A stretch of 64,000 nucleotides of DNA from positions 4,255,501-4,319,500 of the forward strand of contig NZ_CP045201.1 in assembly GCF_014899185.1 (NCBI RefSeq). Reading direction: 5' to 3'. Of the stretch, positions 8,313-18,045 are shown in pieces. Source of the stretch: Pseudooceanicola spongiae (GTDB taxonomy: Bacteria; Pseudomonadota; Alphaproteobacteria; Rhodobacterales; Rhodobacteraceae). Positions within the stretch are counted from its first letter, which is position 1; each line of letters starts with the position of its first letter. The notes beneath the pieces were generated by a model. It was not told the DNA's origin. It did not search any database and was given only the letters and a program-made list of their open reading frames with translations. The position numbers were made by a program, and so were the translations under genes.

Positions 8313-8879
8313 TTACTGACGGAAAGCGGCGATCAGGGCGCGGGCCTCGGGGGAGTTCCAGTCGGCCCCACCGATCAGGCGGGCCACCTCGGCGCCCTGC
8401 GGGTTGACCAGCACGGTCACCGGCAGGCCGAAGACTCCGGCGTCGCGGGCCTGTTCGGTGTTGGGGTCGCGCAGGCGGGGCAGGTTGGCAGCGCCATTCT
8501 CAGCCAGAAACTTGTCGACGGCCTCGGGGCGGTTGGGGCCAGAGGCGAGGGTCACCACGGCGAAATCACCACCGCCGAGATCGGTCTGCAGCGCCGAGAG
8601 GGTCGGCATCTCTTCACGGCAGGGGGCGCACCAGACCGCCCAGAAGTTCAGCACCACCCATTTGCCAGCGTAGTCGCCAAGCGTGACCTTGCCGTCGGGC
8701 GAGAGCCATTCGACATCGGTTCTGAGCTGGCTGGGGGTGTCGAGCACGGTCAACTTGCGCATCTCGCCGGTGCGTAGAGCGTTGATATTGTCGGGGGCTG
8801 CCATGGCGGGCAGGGACTGGCTGGCGATTGCACCCAAGGCAAGGGCCGTATAAACGAACGCGGAACGCAATTTCTTCAT
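8313..8879 (-). CDS. TlpA-like periplasmic thioredoxin-fold reductase
   Basis: A 188-aa protein with a signal peptide (about residues 1-28, ending in PAMAA) followed by a TlpA/ResA-type thioredoxin domain. The redox motif is WCAPC with Cys84 and Cys87; the cis-Pro region is [10 protein letters not shown]. Family members reduce disulfides in the periplasm, for example during cytochrome c or copper-centre assembly; the partner here is unknown. The start at 8879 has a strong GGAGG 5 bases upstream. The divergent argH start is only 22 bp away, a compact arrangement. Confidence 0.9.
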   Translation of the reverse strand: MKKLRSAFVYTALALGAIASQSLPAMAAPDNINALRTGEMRKLTVLDTPSQLRTDVEWLSPDGKVTLGDYAGKWVVLNFWAVWCAPCREEMPTLSALQTDLGGGDFAVVTLASGPNRPEAVDKFLAENGAANLPRLRDPNTEQARDAGVFGLPVTVLVNPQGAEVARLIGGADWNSPEARALIAAFRQ

Positions 8880-8901
8880 GTTTCCTCCGACGGGTGGCCC
8901 G

Positions 8902-10293
8902 ATGACCGACAAGACTGCGAACCAGATGTGGGGCGGCCGTTTCGCCTCTGGCCCCGATGCGATCATGGAGGCGATCAACGCCTCGATCAGCTTCGATCAG
9001 AGACTGGCGGCACAGGATATTGCCGGTTCTCGTGCCCATGCGGCGATGTTGTCCGCGCAGGGCATAATCACAGATAAGGATGCCGAGACGATCAGGGAAG
9101 GGCTTCTCACGGTCTTGTCAGAGATCGAGGGCGGATCTTTTCAGTTTTCGACCGCGCTGGAGGACATTCACATGAATGTCGAGGCGCGTCTGAAAGAGGT
9201 GATCGGTGAACCTGCGGGCCGTCTGCACACAGGCCGGTCGCGCAATGATCAGGTGGCGACGGATTTCCGCCTCTGGGTGCGGGACCAAGCCGATGCGGCG
9301 ATTGCCGGGCTGGAGGCGCTGATGCGCGCGCTGCTGGGGCAGGCCGAAGCGGGCGCCGATTGGGTGATGCCGGGCTTTACCCACCTTCAGACCGCACAGC
9401 CGGTGACATGGGGTCATCACATGATGGCCTATGTCGAGATGTTCGCCCGCGACAAGAGCCGGTTCGAGGATGCGCGCCGTCGCATGAACGAAAGCCCGCT
9501 GGGGGCGGCGGCGCTGGCCGGCACCTCTTTCCCGATTGATCGCCACGCAACCGCCGAGGCGCTGGGCTTTGACCGTCCGATGGCGAATTCGCTGGATGCC
9601 GTGTCGGACCGGGATTTCGCACTGGAGTTTCTGGGCGCGGCGAGCATCTGCGCCATGCACCTCAGCCGGATGGCTGAGGAGCTGGTGATCTGGTCGTCCG
9701 CCCAGTTCCGCTTTGTCGTGCTGTCGGATCGATTCTCGACCGGGTCGTCGATCATGCCGCAGAAGAAGAACCCCGATGCGGCGGAGCTGATCCGTGCCAA
9801 GATCGGCCGGATCTTTGGTGCCAATGTGGCGCTGATGATGGTGATGAAGGGGCTGCCCTTGGCCTATTCCAAGGACATGCAGGAAGATAAAGAGCAGGTC
9901 TTTGACGCCGCCGACAACCTGATGCTGGCGCTGGCCGCGATGACCGGCATGGTCGGTGACATGAAGGCCAATGTGCCCGGGCTTGAGGGCGCGGCGGGGG
10001 CTGGTTTCAGTACCGCGACGGATCTGGCCGACTGGCTGGTGCGGGTGCTGGGCATGCCGTTCCGCGATGCGCACCATGTGACCGGCGCGCTGGTGGCGCT
10101 GGCGGAGGGCAAGGGCTGCGATCTGCCCGAGCTGAGCCTGAGCGATATGCAGGGCGTTGAGCCGCGCATCACGGAAGAGGTTTTTGGCGTTCTGGGGGTG
10201 CACAACTCGGTCGCCTCGCGGATGTCCTATGGCGGAACAGCGCCCGAGCGGGTGCGGCAACAGGTGGCGGCATGGACCGAAAAACTGGGCTGA
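8902..10293 (+). CDS. argH: argininosuccinate lyase
   Basis: A 463-aa enzyme of the fumarase/aspartase superfamily that splits argininosuccinate into arginine and fumarate, the last step of arginine synthesis. Seen: [12 protein letters not shown], the substrate-binding loop, and the superfamily signature [12 protein letters not shown] at about residues 281-292 with the catalytic serine. The start [14 protein letters not shown] is the usual family N-terminus; an in-frame ATG at 8878 would overlap the start codon of the divergent thioredoxin gene. The Shine-Dalgarno (GGTGG) is weak. A small lipoprotein gene overlaps the 3' end. Confidence 0.96.
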   Translation: MTDKTANQMWGGRFASGPDAIMEAINASISFDQRLAAQDIAGSRAHAAMLSAQGIITDKDAETIREGLLTVLSEIEGGSFQFSTALEDIHMNVEARLKEVIGEPAGRLHTGRSRNDQVATDFRLWVRDQADAAIAGLEALMRALLGQAEAGADWVMPGFTHLQTAQPVTWGHHMMAYVEMFARDKSRFEDARRRMNESPLGAAALAGTSFPIDRHATAEALGFDRPMANSLDAVSDRDFALEFLGAASICAMHLSRMAEELVIWSSAQFRFVVLSDRFSTGSSIMPQKKNPDAAELIRAKIGRIFGANVALMMVMKGLPLAYSKDMQEDKEQVFDAADNLMLALAAMTGMVGDMKANVPGLEGAAGAGFSTATDLADWLVRVLGMPFRDAHHVTGALVALAEGKGCDLPELSLSDMQGVEPRITEEVFGVLGVHNSVASRMSYGGTAPERVRQQVAAWTEKLG

Positions 10294-10460
10294 TCGCAGC
10301 GGCTTTGCTGCTGGCACTGGCGGGCTGCGGGGTCGACGGATCGCCCCTGCCGCCTCAGCCGAACACGCTGCCGGCGCCGGGCGCGGGCATGGACATCAGC
10401 CCCGAGATCGGCACCGGGATCGGTGTGGCAAGCTCGCAGCTCTACGGGACGTCGATCTGA
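10272..10460 (+). CDS. small LptM-like lipoprotein
   Basis: A 62-aa lipoprotein with a hydrophobic signal ([11 protein letters not shown]) and a lipobox LAGC, giving a predicted lipidated Cys at residue 19. The mature start [12 protein letters not shown] resembles the CGxxGPLYFP-type motif of LptM (YifL), which in E. coli assists maturation of the LptDE lipopolysaccharide translocon. The remainder is Pro/Gly-rich and probably unstructured. It overlaps argH by 22 bp, and its stop overlaps the next start. The position next to lysA is a recurring arrangement for this type of small lipoprotein. The LptM link is inference. Confidence 0.8.
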   Translation: MDRKTGLIAAALLLALAGCGVDGSPLPPQPNTLPAPGAGMDISPEIGTGIGVASSQLYGTSI

Positions 10461-10774
10461 TGTCGCCGCTGCGTATGGGCTACCTCGGGCTGGCGGTTTG
10501 GGGCGCGGTGCATCCGATGGCCTGGTTTGTCAGCTGGTTCCGCGAGCAGGGACTGTCGCTGACCGGCCTGCTGGAGGGGTGGCACGCCAATGCCGCGACC
10601 TCCGGTCTGGTCTGGGATCTGACGATTGCCGCCGTGGCGCTGACGCTGTGGATCCTCGCCGAGGTGCGGGTGCGGCGCAATTGGAGCGCGCTTTTGGCGA
10701 TCCCGGCGACCTTTCTGATCGGGGTCAGCTGCGGGCTGCCGCTTTATCTTTTCCTCCGCACACGCCCGGTGTAA
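10460..10774 (+). CDS. DUF2834 family membrane protein
   Basis: A 104-aa protein with three hydrophobic segments (about residues 5-24, 48-66 and 75-98), consistent with the DUF2834 family of small inner-membrane proteins. Its ATG overlaps the stop of the lipoprotein gene (TGATG), so the two are likely translationally coupled within an argH-lysA transcript. No catalytic residues are evident and no role is known. Confidence 0.75.
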   Translation: MSPLRMGYLGLAVWGAVHPMAWFVSWFREQGLSLTGLLEGWHANAATSGLVWDLTIAAVALTLWILAEVRVRRNWSALLAIPATFLIGVSCGLPLYLFLRTRPV

Positions 10775-10828
10775 GCGGGGCGCGGGCTGCGGCCCAGCTT
10801 TTCTCATGATCCTGCCGGAGGGGACGCC

Positions 10829-12094
10829 TTGGACCATTTTCTGTACCGCGATGGCGCGCTTTATGCCGAAGACGTGCCCCTGGCCGAGATTGCCGCCGCT
10901 GTCGGCACGCCGTTCTATTGCTATTCCACCGCGACGCTGACGCGCCACTTCAAGGCCTTTGACGAGGCGCTGGCGGGGATGGATCACATGATCTGTTACG
11001 CGATGAAAGCCGCCAGCAATCAGGCGATCCTGAGGCTGATGGCCAGCCTCGGGGCGGGGATGGACGTGGTTTCGGGGGGCGAATATGCCCGCGCCAAGGC
11101 CGCCGGCGTGCCCGGCGATCGCATCGTCTTCTCTGGCGTCGGCAAGACCCGGGACGAGATGCGGATGGCTCTGTCCGGCGGCGTGCGCCAGTTCAATCTG
11201 GAGAGCGAGCCGGAGATGGAGGTGCTGAACGCCGTCGCGCTTGAGATGGGCGTCGTGGCCCCGGTGACCGTGCGGGTGAACCCCGACGTCGACGCCAAGA
11301 CCCACGCCAAGATCGCCACCGGCAAGAGCGAGAACAAGTTCGGCATTCCGATCACCCGTGCCCGTGAGGTCTATGCCCGCATCGCTGAGATGCCCGGTCT
11401 GAAGGCCGTTGGCATCGACGTGCATATCGGCAGCCAGCTGACGGATCTGGAGCCCTACCGGCAGGCGTTTACCAAGGTGGCCGAGCTGACGGAGGCTCTG
11501 CGCGCCGATGGGCATGACATCATCCGCCTCGACCTCGGCGGCGGCCTCGGGATTCCTTACGAGCGCAACAATACCGCGCCGCCGCTGCCGAAGGAGTACG
11601 GCGCGATGGTGCAGGAGATCCTCGGCCATACCGGCTGCGAGATCGAGATCGAGCCGGGTCGTCTGATCGCGGGCAACGCGGGCGTCATGGTCAGCGAAGT
11701 GATCTACGTCAAACAGGGCGAGGGCCGCGATTTCCTGATCATCGACGGCGCGATGAACGATCTGATCCGCCCCGCGATGTATGATGCGCACCACGATATC
11801 GTGCCCGTGGTCGAGCCTGCGCCCGGTGCCGAACAGCAGCCCTATGACATCGTTGGGCCGGTCTGTGAAAGCGGCGATACCTTCGCCAAGCAGCGCATGA
11901 TGGTGCCACTGGCAGCGGGCGATCTGGTCGCCTTCCGCTCGGCGGGGGCTTACGGTGCGGTGATGTCCAGCGAGTACAACACCCGGCCGCTGATCCCTGA
12001 GGTTCTGGTGCATGGCGATCAATTTGCCGTCATCAGAAAAAGACCGTCCTTTGAGGAGATCATTAACCGAGATACGCTACCTGAATGGATGTAG
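10829..12094 (+). CDS. lysA: diaminopimelate decarboxylase
   Basis: A 421-aa PLP enzyme (fold type III, alanine-racemase-like barrel) that decarboxylates meso-diaminopimelate to lysine. Seen: the PLP lysine Lys60 in CYAMKAASN, HIGSQL near residue 200, the Gly-rich phosphate-binding loop in LDLGGGLGIPY, EPGRLIAGNAG, and the catalytic Cys in GPVCESGDTF. Translation probably starts at a TTG codon (10829), because GGAGG lies 7 bases upstream (10817-10821) and the N-terminus DHFLYRDGALYAE matches the family. It is the fourth gene of the argH block. Confidence 0.95.
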   Translation: MDHFLYRDGALYAEDVPLAEIAAAVGTPFYCYSTATLTRHFKAFDEALAGMDHMICYAMKAASNQAILRLMASLGAGMDVVSGGEYARAKAAGVPGDRIVFSGVGKTRDEMRMALSGGVRQFNLESEPEMEVLNAVALEMGVVAPVTVRVNPDVDAKTHAKIATGKSENKFGIPITRAREVYARIAEMPGLKAVGIDVHIGSQLTDLEPYRQAFTKVAELTEALRADGHDIIRLDLGGGLGIPYERNNTAPPLPKEYGAMVQEILGHTGCEIEIEPGRLIAGNAGVMVSEVIYVKQGEGRDFLIIDGAMNDLIRPAMYDAHHDIVPVVEPAPGAEQQPYDIVGPVCESGDTFAKQRMMVPLAAGDLVAFRSAGAYGAVMSSEYNTRPLIPEVLVHGDQFAVIRKRPSFEEIINRDTLPEWM

Positions 12095-12127
12095 CGCGAT
12101 CCCCGCGCAACCCCATCGGGACGGAGC

Positions 12128-14689
12128 ATGGCTGACCAGACTCACTACACCGATACGCTGCGCCGCCTGCGGTGGCCGCTTTTCCTGACCTTCCTCGGCC
12201 TTCTTGCCGAGAGATTGGCGCGTGCCTTCTGGCCGCTCTGGTCGATCTGCATTGCCGCGCTGGCGTTGCTGATGCTGGGGGTTCAGGATTCCGCCTCGGT
12301 CGAGGTGGTCTGGGGGTTTGCCGCGCTGTCGGTGATCGCGGCGCTCTGGTATCTGGTGCGTGGCGCGTTCCGGTTCCGCTTTCCGCGCCGGGTTGAGGCT
12401 TTGTCCCGGCTTGATGCCTCGCTGAAAGGCCATCCATTACAAGCCCTTAGGGACAGTCAGGCGATTGGCGCAGACGACGCCGGGTCCAACGCGCTCTGGG
12501 CGGCGCACCAACGCCGGATGGCGGCGCGTGCGGCGCAGGCCCGCGCGGTTGAACCGGATCTGAGGCTGTCATCGCGCGATCCTTTCGGCCTGCGCTATGT
12601 CGCCCTGCTGGGGCTGATGGTGGCGCTGCTGTTCGGGTCGTTCTGGCGCGTTGGCAGTGTCGGCGGCATGGCCCCCGGCAGTGCCAATGCCGCCGCCGGG
12701 CCGAGCTGGGAGGGCTGGATGGCCCCGCCCGCCTATACCGGTCTGCCGACGGTTTACCTCTCGGATATTCGCGACGCGACTCTGACGGCGCCCGAGGGTG
12801 CGCTGCTGACCCTGCGCCTCTACGGGCCTGAGGGGCGGCTTTCTGTCGCAGAGTCGGTCTCTGGCCGCATCGGGGAGCTGCCGCCCGCGACCTCTGCTGC
12901 TCAGGAATTCAGCGTCATGCAGCCGGGGGAGCTGTCGATTGACGGCCCCGGCGGGCAGGCGTGGCAAGTGGCGCTGATCCCCGATCACGCCCCCGAGGTG
13001 AGCGTCGATGCCCCCGGTGAGGCGACGGTGGACGGCCAGATCTCGATCCCGTTCACGGCGCGCGATGACTACGGTGTCGAGTCGGGGCAGGCCGTGATTT
13101 CCCTCGACCTGGCCGCGCTGGATCGCCGGTATGGTCTGGCGATCGACCCCGAAGCCCGTGCGCCGATCGAGGTTGCGCTGCCGATGCCGATTTCGGGCAG
13201 TCGCAGCGAGTTCACCGAGGCGCTGATCGAGAATTTCTCTCAGCATCCTTGGGCGAATATGCCGGTGAAGGTGAAGCTGACAGTCGAGGATTCGCGAGGC
13301 CAGACCGGCACAAGCGACGATTTCGCCATGATGCTGGATGCGCGGCGGTTTTTCGACCCCGTCGCCTCGGCGCTGATAGAGATGCGGCGCGATCTGCTGT
13401 GGAACCGCGACAATGCGGTGCGTGTCGCGCAGGTGATGCGGGCGATCACCTGGTCGCCAGAGGGGCTGTTTGCTTCTGAGACGACCTACATGCGCACCCG
13501 CGCCCTGATGCGCCGGATCGAGGCCATTTCGGACTATGGCCGGATGAGCGATGTGCAGGTGGGCGAGATCACGCAGGCCCTCTGGGATCTCGCGGTCGCG
13601 CTGGAGGAGGGCGACCTCGACGATGCGCGGGCCCGGATGGAACGTGCGCAGGAACGCCTAAGCGAAGCGATGCGCAACGGGGCCTCGGATCAGGAAATCG
13701 CCAAGCTGATGCAGGAGCTGCGCGACGCGACGCAGGATTACATGCGCCAGCTGTCCCAGCAGGCGGCGCGCGATTCCGAGCAGAACCCGGATCAGCCCGC
13801 GATGAACATGGATAACGCCATGCAGATGAATCAGGATGATCTGCAGCGTATGATGGACCGCATTCAGGAGCTTATGGAGCAGGGCCGCATGGCGGAGGCG
13901 CAGGAAGCCTTGCAGGAGCTGCAAAAGCTGCTCGAGAACATGCAGGTCACGCAAGGCAAGGGCGGTCAGGGACAGCAGAGCCCCGGCCAGCAGGCGATGG
14001 AGGGCTTGTCGGAGACGCTGCGCGATCAACAAGGTCTGTCGGACGAAGCCTTCCGCGAGCTGCAGGATCAGTTCAATCAGCCCGGCCAGCAGGGGCAGGG
14101 CCAGCAAGGACAGGGCGAAGGCCAGCCGCAAGGTGAGGGTCAGCAGCCGGGGCAGGACCGTGGTCAGCCGGGTGGCCAGCAGGGCGGGCCGGACGCTGGT
14201 ACCCTTGCACAACGCCAGCAGGACCTGCGGCAGGAGTTGCAGCGCCAGCGGGGCAATCTGCCGGGCGAAGGCTCGGCCGAAGGGCGCGCCGCGCGTGAGG
14301 CCCTGAACGACGCTGACCGTGCCATGCGCGGCGCAGAAGATGCGCTGCGCGACGGCGATCTGGCCGAGGCCATCGACCAGCAGAGCCAGGCCATGGAAGC
14401 TTTGCGTGAAGGCATGCGTCAGGTCGGCGAGGCAATGGCCGAGCAGGACCGCCAGATGGCCGGTCAGCAGGGCGAGGCCGAGGGCAATACCGGTGGTAAG
14501 ACCGAAGATCCGCTGGGCCGCAACGCTGGCACCAATGGTAACCTCGGCAACGATCGCGAGATGTTGCAGGGCGAAGACGTCTATCGCCGCGCCCGCGATC
14601 TGCTGGACGAGATCCGCCGCCGCTCAGGTGATACCGCCCGCTCCGAGGTGGAGCTGGAGTATCTGAGACGGCTGTTGGAACGCTTCTGA
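12128..14689 (+). CDS. TIGR02302 family (DUF4175) membrane protein
   Basis: An 853-aa protein typical of alphaproteobacteria. Two N-terminal membrane segments (about residues 16-34 and 37-55), another hydrophobic segment near 158-175, a periplasmic beta-rich region with PPAYTGLPTVYLSD, then long helical repeats rich in Met/Gln. A Gln/Gly-rich low-complexity stretch covers about residues 620-700. The C-terminus ends GDTARSEVELEYLRRLLERF, a conserved family tail. The function is unknown; large size and predicted topology suggest an envelope role. It starts 33 bp after lysA and probably belongs to the same transcript. Confidence 0.88.
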   Translation: MADQTHYTDTLRRLRWPLFLTFLGLLAERLARAFWPLWSICIAALALLMLGVQDSASVEVVWGFAALSVIAALWYLVRGAFRFRFPRRVEALSRLDASLKGHPLQALRDSQAIGADDAGSNALWAAHQRRMAARAAQARAVEPDLRLSSRDPFGLRYVALLGLMVALLFGSFWRVGSVGGMAPGSANAAAGPSWEGWMAPPAYTGLPTVYLSDIRDATLTAPEGALLTLRLYGPEGRLSVAESVSGRIGELPPATSAAQEFSVMQPGELSIDGPGGQAWQVALIPDHAPEVSVDAPGEATVDGQISIPFTARDDYGVESGQAVISLDLAALDRRYGLAIDPEARAPIEVALPMPISGSRSEFTEALIENFSQHPWANMPVKVKLTVEDSRGQTGTSDDFAMMLDARRFFDPVASALIEMRRDLLWNRDNAVRVAQVMRAITWSPEGLFASETTYMRTRALMRRIEAISDYGRMSDVQVGEITQALWDLAVALEEGDLDDARARMERAQERLSEAMRNGASDQEIAKLMQELRDATQDYMRQLSQQAARDSEQNPDQPAMNMDNAMQMNQDDLQRMMDRIQELMEQGRMAEAQEALQELQKLLENMQVTQGKGGQGQQSPGQQAMEGLSETLRDQQGLSDEAFRELQDQFNQPGQQGQGQQGQGEGQPQGEGQQPGQDRGQPGGQQGGPDAGTLAQRQQDLRQELQRQRGNLPGEGSAEGRAAREALNDADRAMRGAEDALRDGDLAEAIDQQSQAMEALREGMRQVGEAMAEQDRQMAGQQGEAEGNTGGKTEDPLGRNAGTNGNLGNDREMLQGEDVYRRARDLLDEIRRRSGDTARSEVELEYLRRLLERF

Positions 14690-14733
14690 GCTGAAACTCT
14701 GAAGGTGTGTTTGCGCTTATGGCTTTGTGAAGG

Positions 14734-14769
14734 CGTCAGGCTTTGCCCCAAGTGGGGCAGAGCCTGATG
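14734..14769. terminator. hairpin between convergent genes
   Basis: CGTCAGGCTTTGCCCC (14734-14749) pairs with 14754-14769 around an AAGT loop; 16 pairs including two G-U. It lies between the TIGR02302 gene and the convergent zinc-ribbon gene. No T-run follows on either strand, so efficiency is uncertain. Confidence 0.55.
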
Positions 14770-14774
14770 TCGGC

Positions 14775-15473
14775 TTAACCGTTTGACGACCCGTTGAAAT
14801 ATCCGACAACGGCCTGCATCTGATCGGCAAGCCAGAACCGGCCCGCGTCCAGCGTGCTGGTAAAGCTGTCGATGGCAGGCACCGTCTGGGGCAGCGACAG
14901 GCGGATACGGTCGGCGTTGAAGTAGACGAAGGCGACCAGCAGCGCGGCGAGGATCGGCAGAGCCAGACCGATGCGGAAATTGCGCTGACGGGTGGCCGGG
15001 TCCTCTTGAACCGGCGCCTCTGGCTGAGAGGTCTCGCGCAGGGAGGCACTCGTCTCCTCAATGTCGGGCAGGAGATCACGGCGCGGTGTGGCGCCGGGGA
15101 TAGGCGCTGTCTTTTCGGGGTCGCCAAGGCGGGCGAGGCGGGCACGGGATTCCCGGTCGCGGCGGGCAGAGTCGCTCTCGGATACGGCGGACGCGGGCTG
15201 AGCGGCGCTCTCAAGGGCGCGCAGACGGGCCTCATGTGCCACTTCTTCGCGCAACAGGTCGCGGATGCCTGGGTCGAGCTCACGGCGGCGCACGGCGGGC
15301 GGATCGAAGACCGTCTCGACGTCGTCGTCGCGATCCTGAGCGATCGCGGCCCCGCTGCCGGGTTGAAACCATGTTTCATGACAACTGGAACATTGCACGT
15401 CGCGCCCGGCGGTCGGGATGACCTGCGCCGGAACCTCGTATTGTGCGCTGCAATTCGGGCACGTTAGCCGCAT
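14775..15473 (-). CDS. zinc-ribbon, single-pass membrane protein
   Basis: A 232-aa protein. The N-terminus is an MJ0042-type zinc ribbon (MRLTCPNCSAQYEVP...CSSCHETWF) with two CxxC pairs. A charged, Arg/Glu-rich linker follows, then one membrane helix (about residues 168-190, LALPILAALLVAFVYF) and a short C-terminal tail. Such proteins are common in alphaproteobacteria and are often found divergent from ftsE, as here. The arrangement suggests a cytoplasmic zinc-binding head tethered to the inner membrane. The function is unknown. Confidence 0.82.
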   Translation of the reverse strand: MRLTCPNCSAQYEVPAQVIPTAGRDVQCSSCHETWFQPGSGAAIAQDRDDDVETVFDPPAVRRRELDPGIRDLLREEVAHEARLRALESAAQPASAVSESDSARRDRESRARLARLGDPEKTAPIPGATPRRDLLPDIEETSASLRETSQPEAPVQEDPATRQRNFRIGLALPILAALLVAFVYFNADRIRLSLPQTVPAIDSFTSTLDAGRFWLADQMQAVVGYFNGSSNG

Positions 15474-15710
15474 TCTGCCCCCTTGGACTGGCGCCTTTCA
15501 GATGGTCCGGATCAGCGCCGCGCCCCTGTCGGGAGCAGCCCCCCGAGGATGGCCACGCCGCGTCGTGATCCGGGCCAGCCTGGCCCCGTATTGAGCCACC
15601 TACCATATGTGCTTAGCCCTTAGCGGAAAAGTGCTATTTCCGCGGGGCGCTGCGATTGAAAGACCGGGCATCCTCAGGCAAAAGGAAACAGCAATCCCCG
15701 GGGGTCACCT

Positions 15711-16388
15711 GTGATCGAACTCGACAATCTGGCCTATAGCTACGGCGGCGGGGAACTGCTGAGCGAGATCTCGCTGCGCCTTGCGCCGGGGTCGTTCCAT
15801 TTTCTGACCGGGCCGTCCGGCGCGGGCAAGACCACGTTTCTGAAACTGTGCTACGGCGCGCTTGTGCCGACCTCGGGCGATGTGACGCTGTTCGGTCAGG
15901 ACGTGCGCAGCATGGGGCGCAACGACATGGCGTTGATGCGGCGCCGGATCGGTGTCGTGCATCAGGATTGCCAGTTTCTGGACCACCTGCCGCTGGTCGA
16001 AAATATCGCTCTGCCGCTGATGGTGTCTGGGCGCGATGTGGCGGCCGAGGCGCAGAACCTCGATGATCTGATCGCCTGGTGCGGGCTGTCGCACCGCAAA
16101 CATGCCCTGCCGCCCGAACTGTCGGGGGGCGAGCGGCAACGCGCCGCGCTGGCGCGTGCGGTGATCATGAGCCCGGAGGTGATCCTTGCGGATGAGCCGA
16201 CCGGCAACGTCGACTGGGAGATGTCGCAACGCCTGCTGCAATTGCTGGTCGAGCTGAACAAGATGGGCAAGACGGTGATGATTGCGACCCACGATCTGGC
16301 GCTGATCCGGGCGGCCAAAAGCCGGGTGCAGACGCGTGTGCTGCGCATCGCCAACCGCCGTCTGCACCTCGCTGGGGCGGATCTGTGA
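15711..16388 (+). CDS. ftsE: cell division ATP-binding protein FtsE
   Basis: A 225-aa ABC ATPase. With FtsX it controls periplasmic cell-wall hydrolases at the division site. Seen: Walker A GPSGAGKTT (about 35-43), Q-loop VVHQDCQFL, signature LSGGERQ, Walker B VILADEPTGN and the H-loop in IATHD. The short, single-domain form and the adjacent ftsX identify it. It starts at GTG (15711). The stop overlaps the ftsX GTG (GTGA), giving coupled translation. Confidence 0.95.
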   Translation: MIELDNLAYSYGGGELLSEISLRLAPGSFHFLTGPSGAGKTTFLKLCYGALVPTSGDVTLFGQDVRSMGRNDMALMRRRIGVVHQDCQFLDHLPLVENIALPLMVSGRDVAAEAQNLDDLIAWCGLSHRKHALPPELSGGERQRAALARAVIMSPEVILADEPTGNVDWEMSQRLLQLLVELNKMGKTVMIATHDLALIRAAKSRVQTRVLRIANRRLHLAGADL

Positions 16389-17290
16389 GGCGGTTCTTGC
16401 TGATCCTGGCGGATCTGGTGCGCGGCGACACGCAGGCGGACCGGGTTGTGCCGCCGACGGGCTTTACCGCGCGGCTGACGCTGTTTTCCGCTGCCGCCAT
16501 GACCTTTCTGGCGGTTTTCGCACTGGCCCTGTCGCTGGCGACGGGCCGTCTGGCCCATAACTGGAGCGCCGAGCTGGCGCGCAGTGCGACGCTGCGTCTC
16601 TCGGCCTCCGACGACCAGATCGCGGCGCAGACACAGGCGGCGCTGAGCGTGCTGAAAACCACCGAGGGCGTCGAGAGCGCGCGGGCGCTGAGCGAGGCGG
16701 AACAGCAGGCGCTGCTGGAGCCATGGTTCGGACCCGATGTGCCGATCGCCGATCTGCCCGTGCCGCAACTGATTGAAATCATTGAGACCCGAAAGGGCTA
16801 TGACGCGGAAGGCCTGCGCCTGCGACTGGCCGCCGAAGTGCCCGGAGCGGTGCTCGACGATCACACGCGCTGGCGGCGGCCTCTGGTGCGCGCGGCGTCG
16901 CGGATCCGCACGCTGGGGCTGCTGTCGCTGGCGCTGATCGGGGCGATCATGGCAGCGATGATCACGCTGGCGGCGCATTCCGCGCTGGCGGCGAATGCGC
17001 AGGTCATCTCGGTACTGCGGCTGGTCGGGGCACGGGATGATTTCATTGCCCGCGCCTTTGTGCGACGCTTTACCCTGCGGGCGATTTCCGGGGCTATACT
17101 GGGTCTGGCGCTTGGCCTTGGCGGGATCATGCTGCTGCCCGCGGCGCAGGCCGAGGGCGGCTTTCTGACGGGCCTCGGGTTTCAGGGCTGGGGCTGGATC
17201 TGGCCGTTTTTCCTGCCGCTGCTGGCGGGCGTCGTGGCGTTCTGGGCCACGCGCAGTGCGGCGCGGCGTATTTTGCGGGGGCTGGCGTGA
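16385..17290 (+). CDS. ftsX: cell division protein FtsX
   Basis: A 301-aa ABC permease-like protein with four predicted membrane helices: one near residues 33-55, then a periplasmic domain (about 60-170), then three helices around 180-205, 228-252 and 268-290. This is the FtsX topology. It starts at GTG overlapping ftsE. The downstream acyltransferase ATG overlaps its stop (TGATG). The N-terminal cytoplasmic part is short. Assigned mainly by topology and the ftsE partner. Confidence 0.92.
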   Translation: MRRFLLILADLVRGDTQADRVVPPTGFTARLTLFSAAAMTFLAVFALALSLATGRLAHNWSAELARSATLRLSASDDQIAAQTQAALSVLKTTEGVESARALSEAEQQALLEPWFGPDVPIADLPVPQLIEIIETRKGYDAEGLRLRLAAEVPGAVLDDHTRWRRPLVRAASRIRTLGLLSLALIGAIMAAMITLAAHSALAANAQVISVLRLVGARDDFIARAFVRRFTLRAISGAILGLALGLGGIMLLPAAQAEGGFLTGLGFQGWGWIWPFFLPLLAGVVAFWATRSAARRILRGLA

Positions 17291-18045
17291 TGAAAGCGCT
17301 TCACTACATCCGGTCGGTGATCTTTATCGTGCAGATGTATCTGGCGATGCTGGTGGTCGGGGTGATCTGTCTGCCTTGGGCCGTTGTCAGCCGGGATGGT
17401 GCCTATGCCGCCGTGCGCGGTTACAGTCGCTATGTGCGCTGGTCGCTGCGCGTGATCTGCGGGCTGCGCACCGAGGTGCGCGGCGAGGTTCCGACGGGCG
17501 AAATCGTCATCGCCTCGAAACATCAGAGCTTTCTCGACATCATCATGATCACCAGCGTGGTCGACCGGCCCAAGCTGATCATGAAGAACAGTCTGCGCTA
17601 TATGCCGGTTCTGGGCTGGTACGGCTTGCGCATTGGCTGTGTGCCGGTGCGCCGGGGCCATCGCGCCGAGGCGATCCATGCCATGATGAACGCGGTTCAC
17701 GATGGCAATGCGCCCTCCGGTCAGCTGATCATCTTTCCGCAAGGCACCCGTGTCGCGCCGGGGGCCAAGCTGCCCTACAAGGTCGGCGCGCTGGTGATTT
17801 ATGAGGAAACCGGCCAATATTGCGTGCCCGTGGCGGCGAATGTCGGTCTGTTCTGGCCGCGTCAGGGGCTGCTGCGCCGCCCCGGTCTGGCGGTGATCGA
17901 GTTCCTGCCGCCGATCCCGCCCGGGCTGAGCCGGCCTGAATTCCGCTCGACGCTGGAGCGGGTGATCGAGACGCGATCCAACGAATTGATGCGTGAGGGA
18001 GGCTTTGGGGCCGATGAACTATCTGGACACCACCGAGGCGCTTGA
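17290..18045 (+). CDS. plsC: 1-acyl-sn-glycerol-3-phosphate acyltransferase family
   Basis: A 251-aa membrane-bound acyltransferase that transfers a fatty acyl chain to lysophosphatidic acid in phospholipid synthesis. Seen: the HX4D motif in KHQSFLD (about residue 77), with Lys in place of the more usual Asn before His, and FPQGTR, a variant of the FPEGTR motif that binds the glycerol phosphate. One or two N-terminal membrane helices precede it. It can start at ATG 17290 (or the GTG at 17287); the ATG overlaps the ftsX stop. Its exact lysophospholipid substrate is not known. Confidence 0.9.
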   Translation: MKALHYIRSVIFIVQMYLAMLVVGVICLPWAVVSRDGAYAAVRGYSRYVRWSLRVICGLRTEVRGEVPTGEIVIASKHQSFLDIIMITSVVDRPKLIMKNSLRYMPVLGWYGLRIGCVPVRRGHRAEAIHAMMNAVHDGNAPSGQLIIFPQGTRVAPGAKLPYKVGALVIYEETGQYCVPVAANVGLFWPRQGLLRRPGLAVIEFLPPIPPGLSRPEFRSTLERVIETRSNELMREGGFGADELSGHHRGA

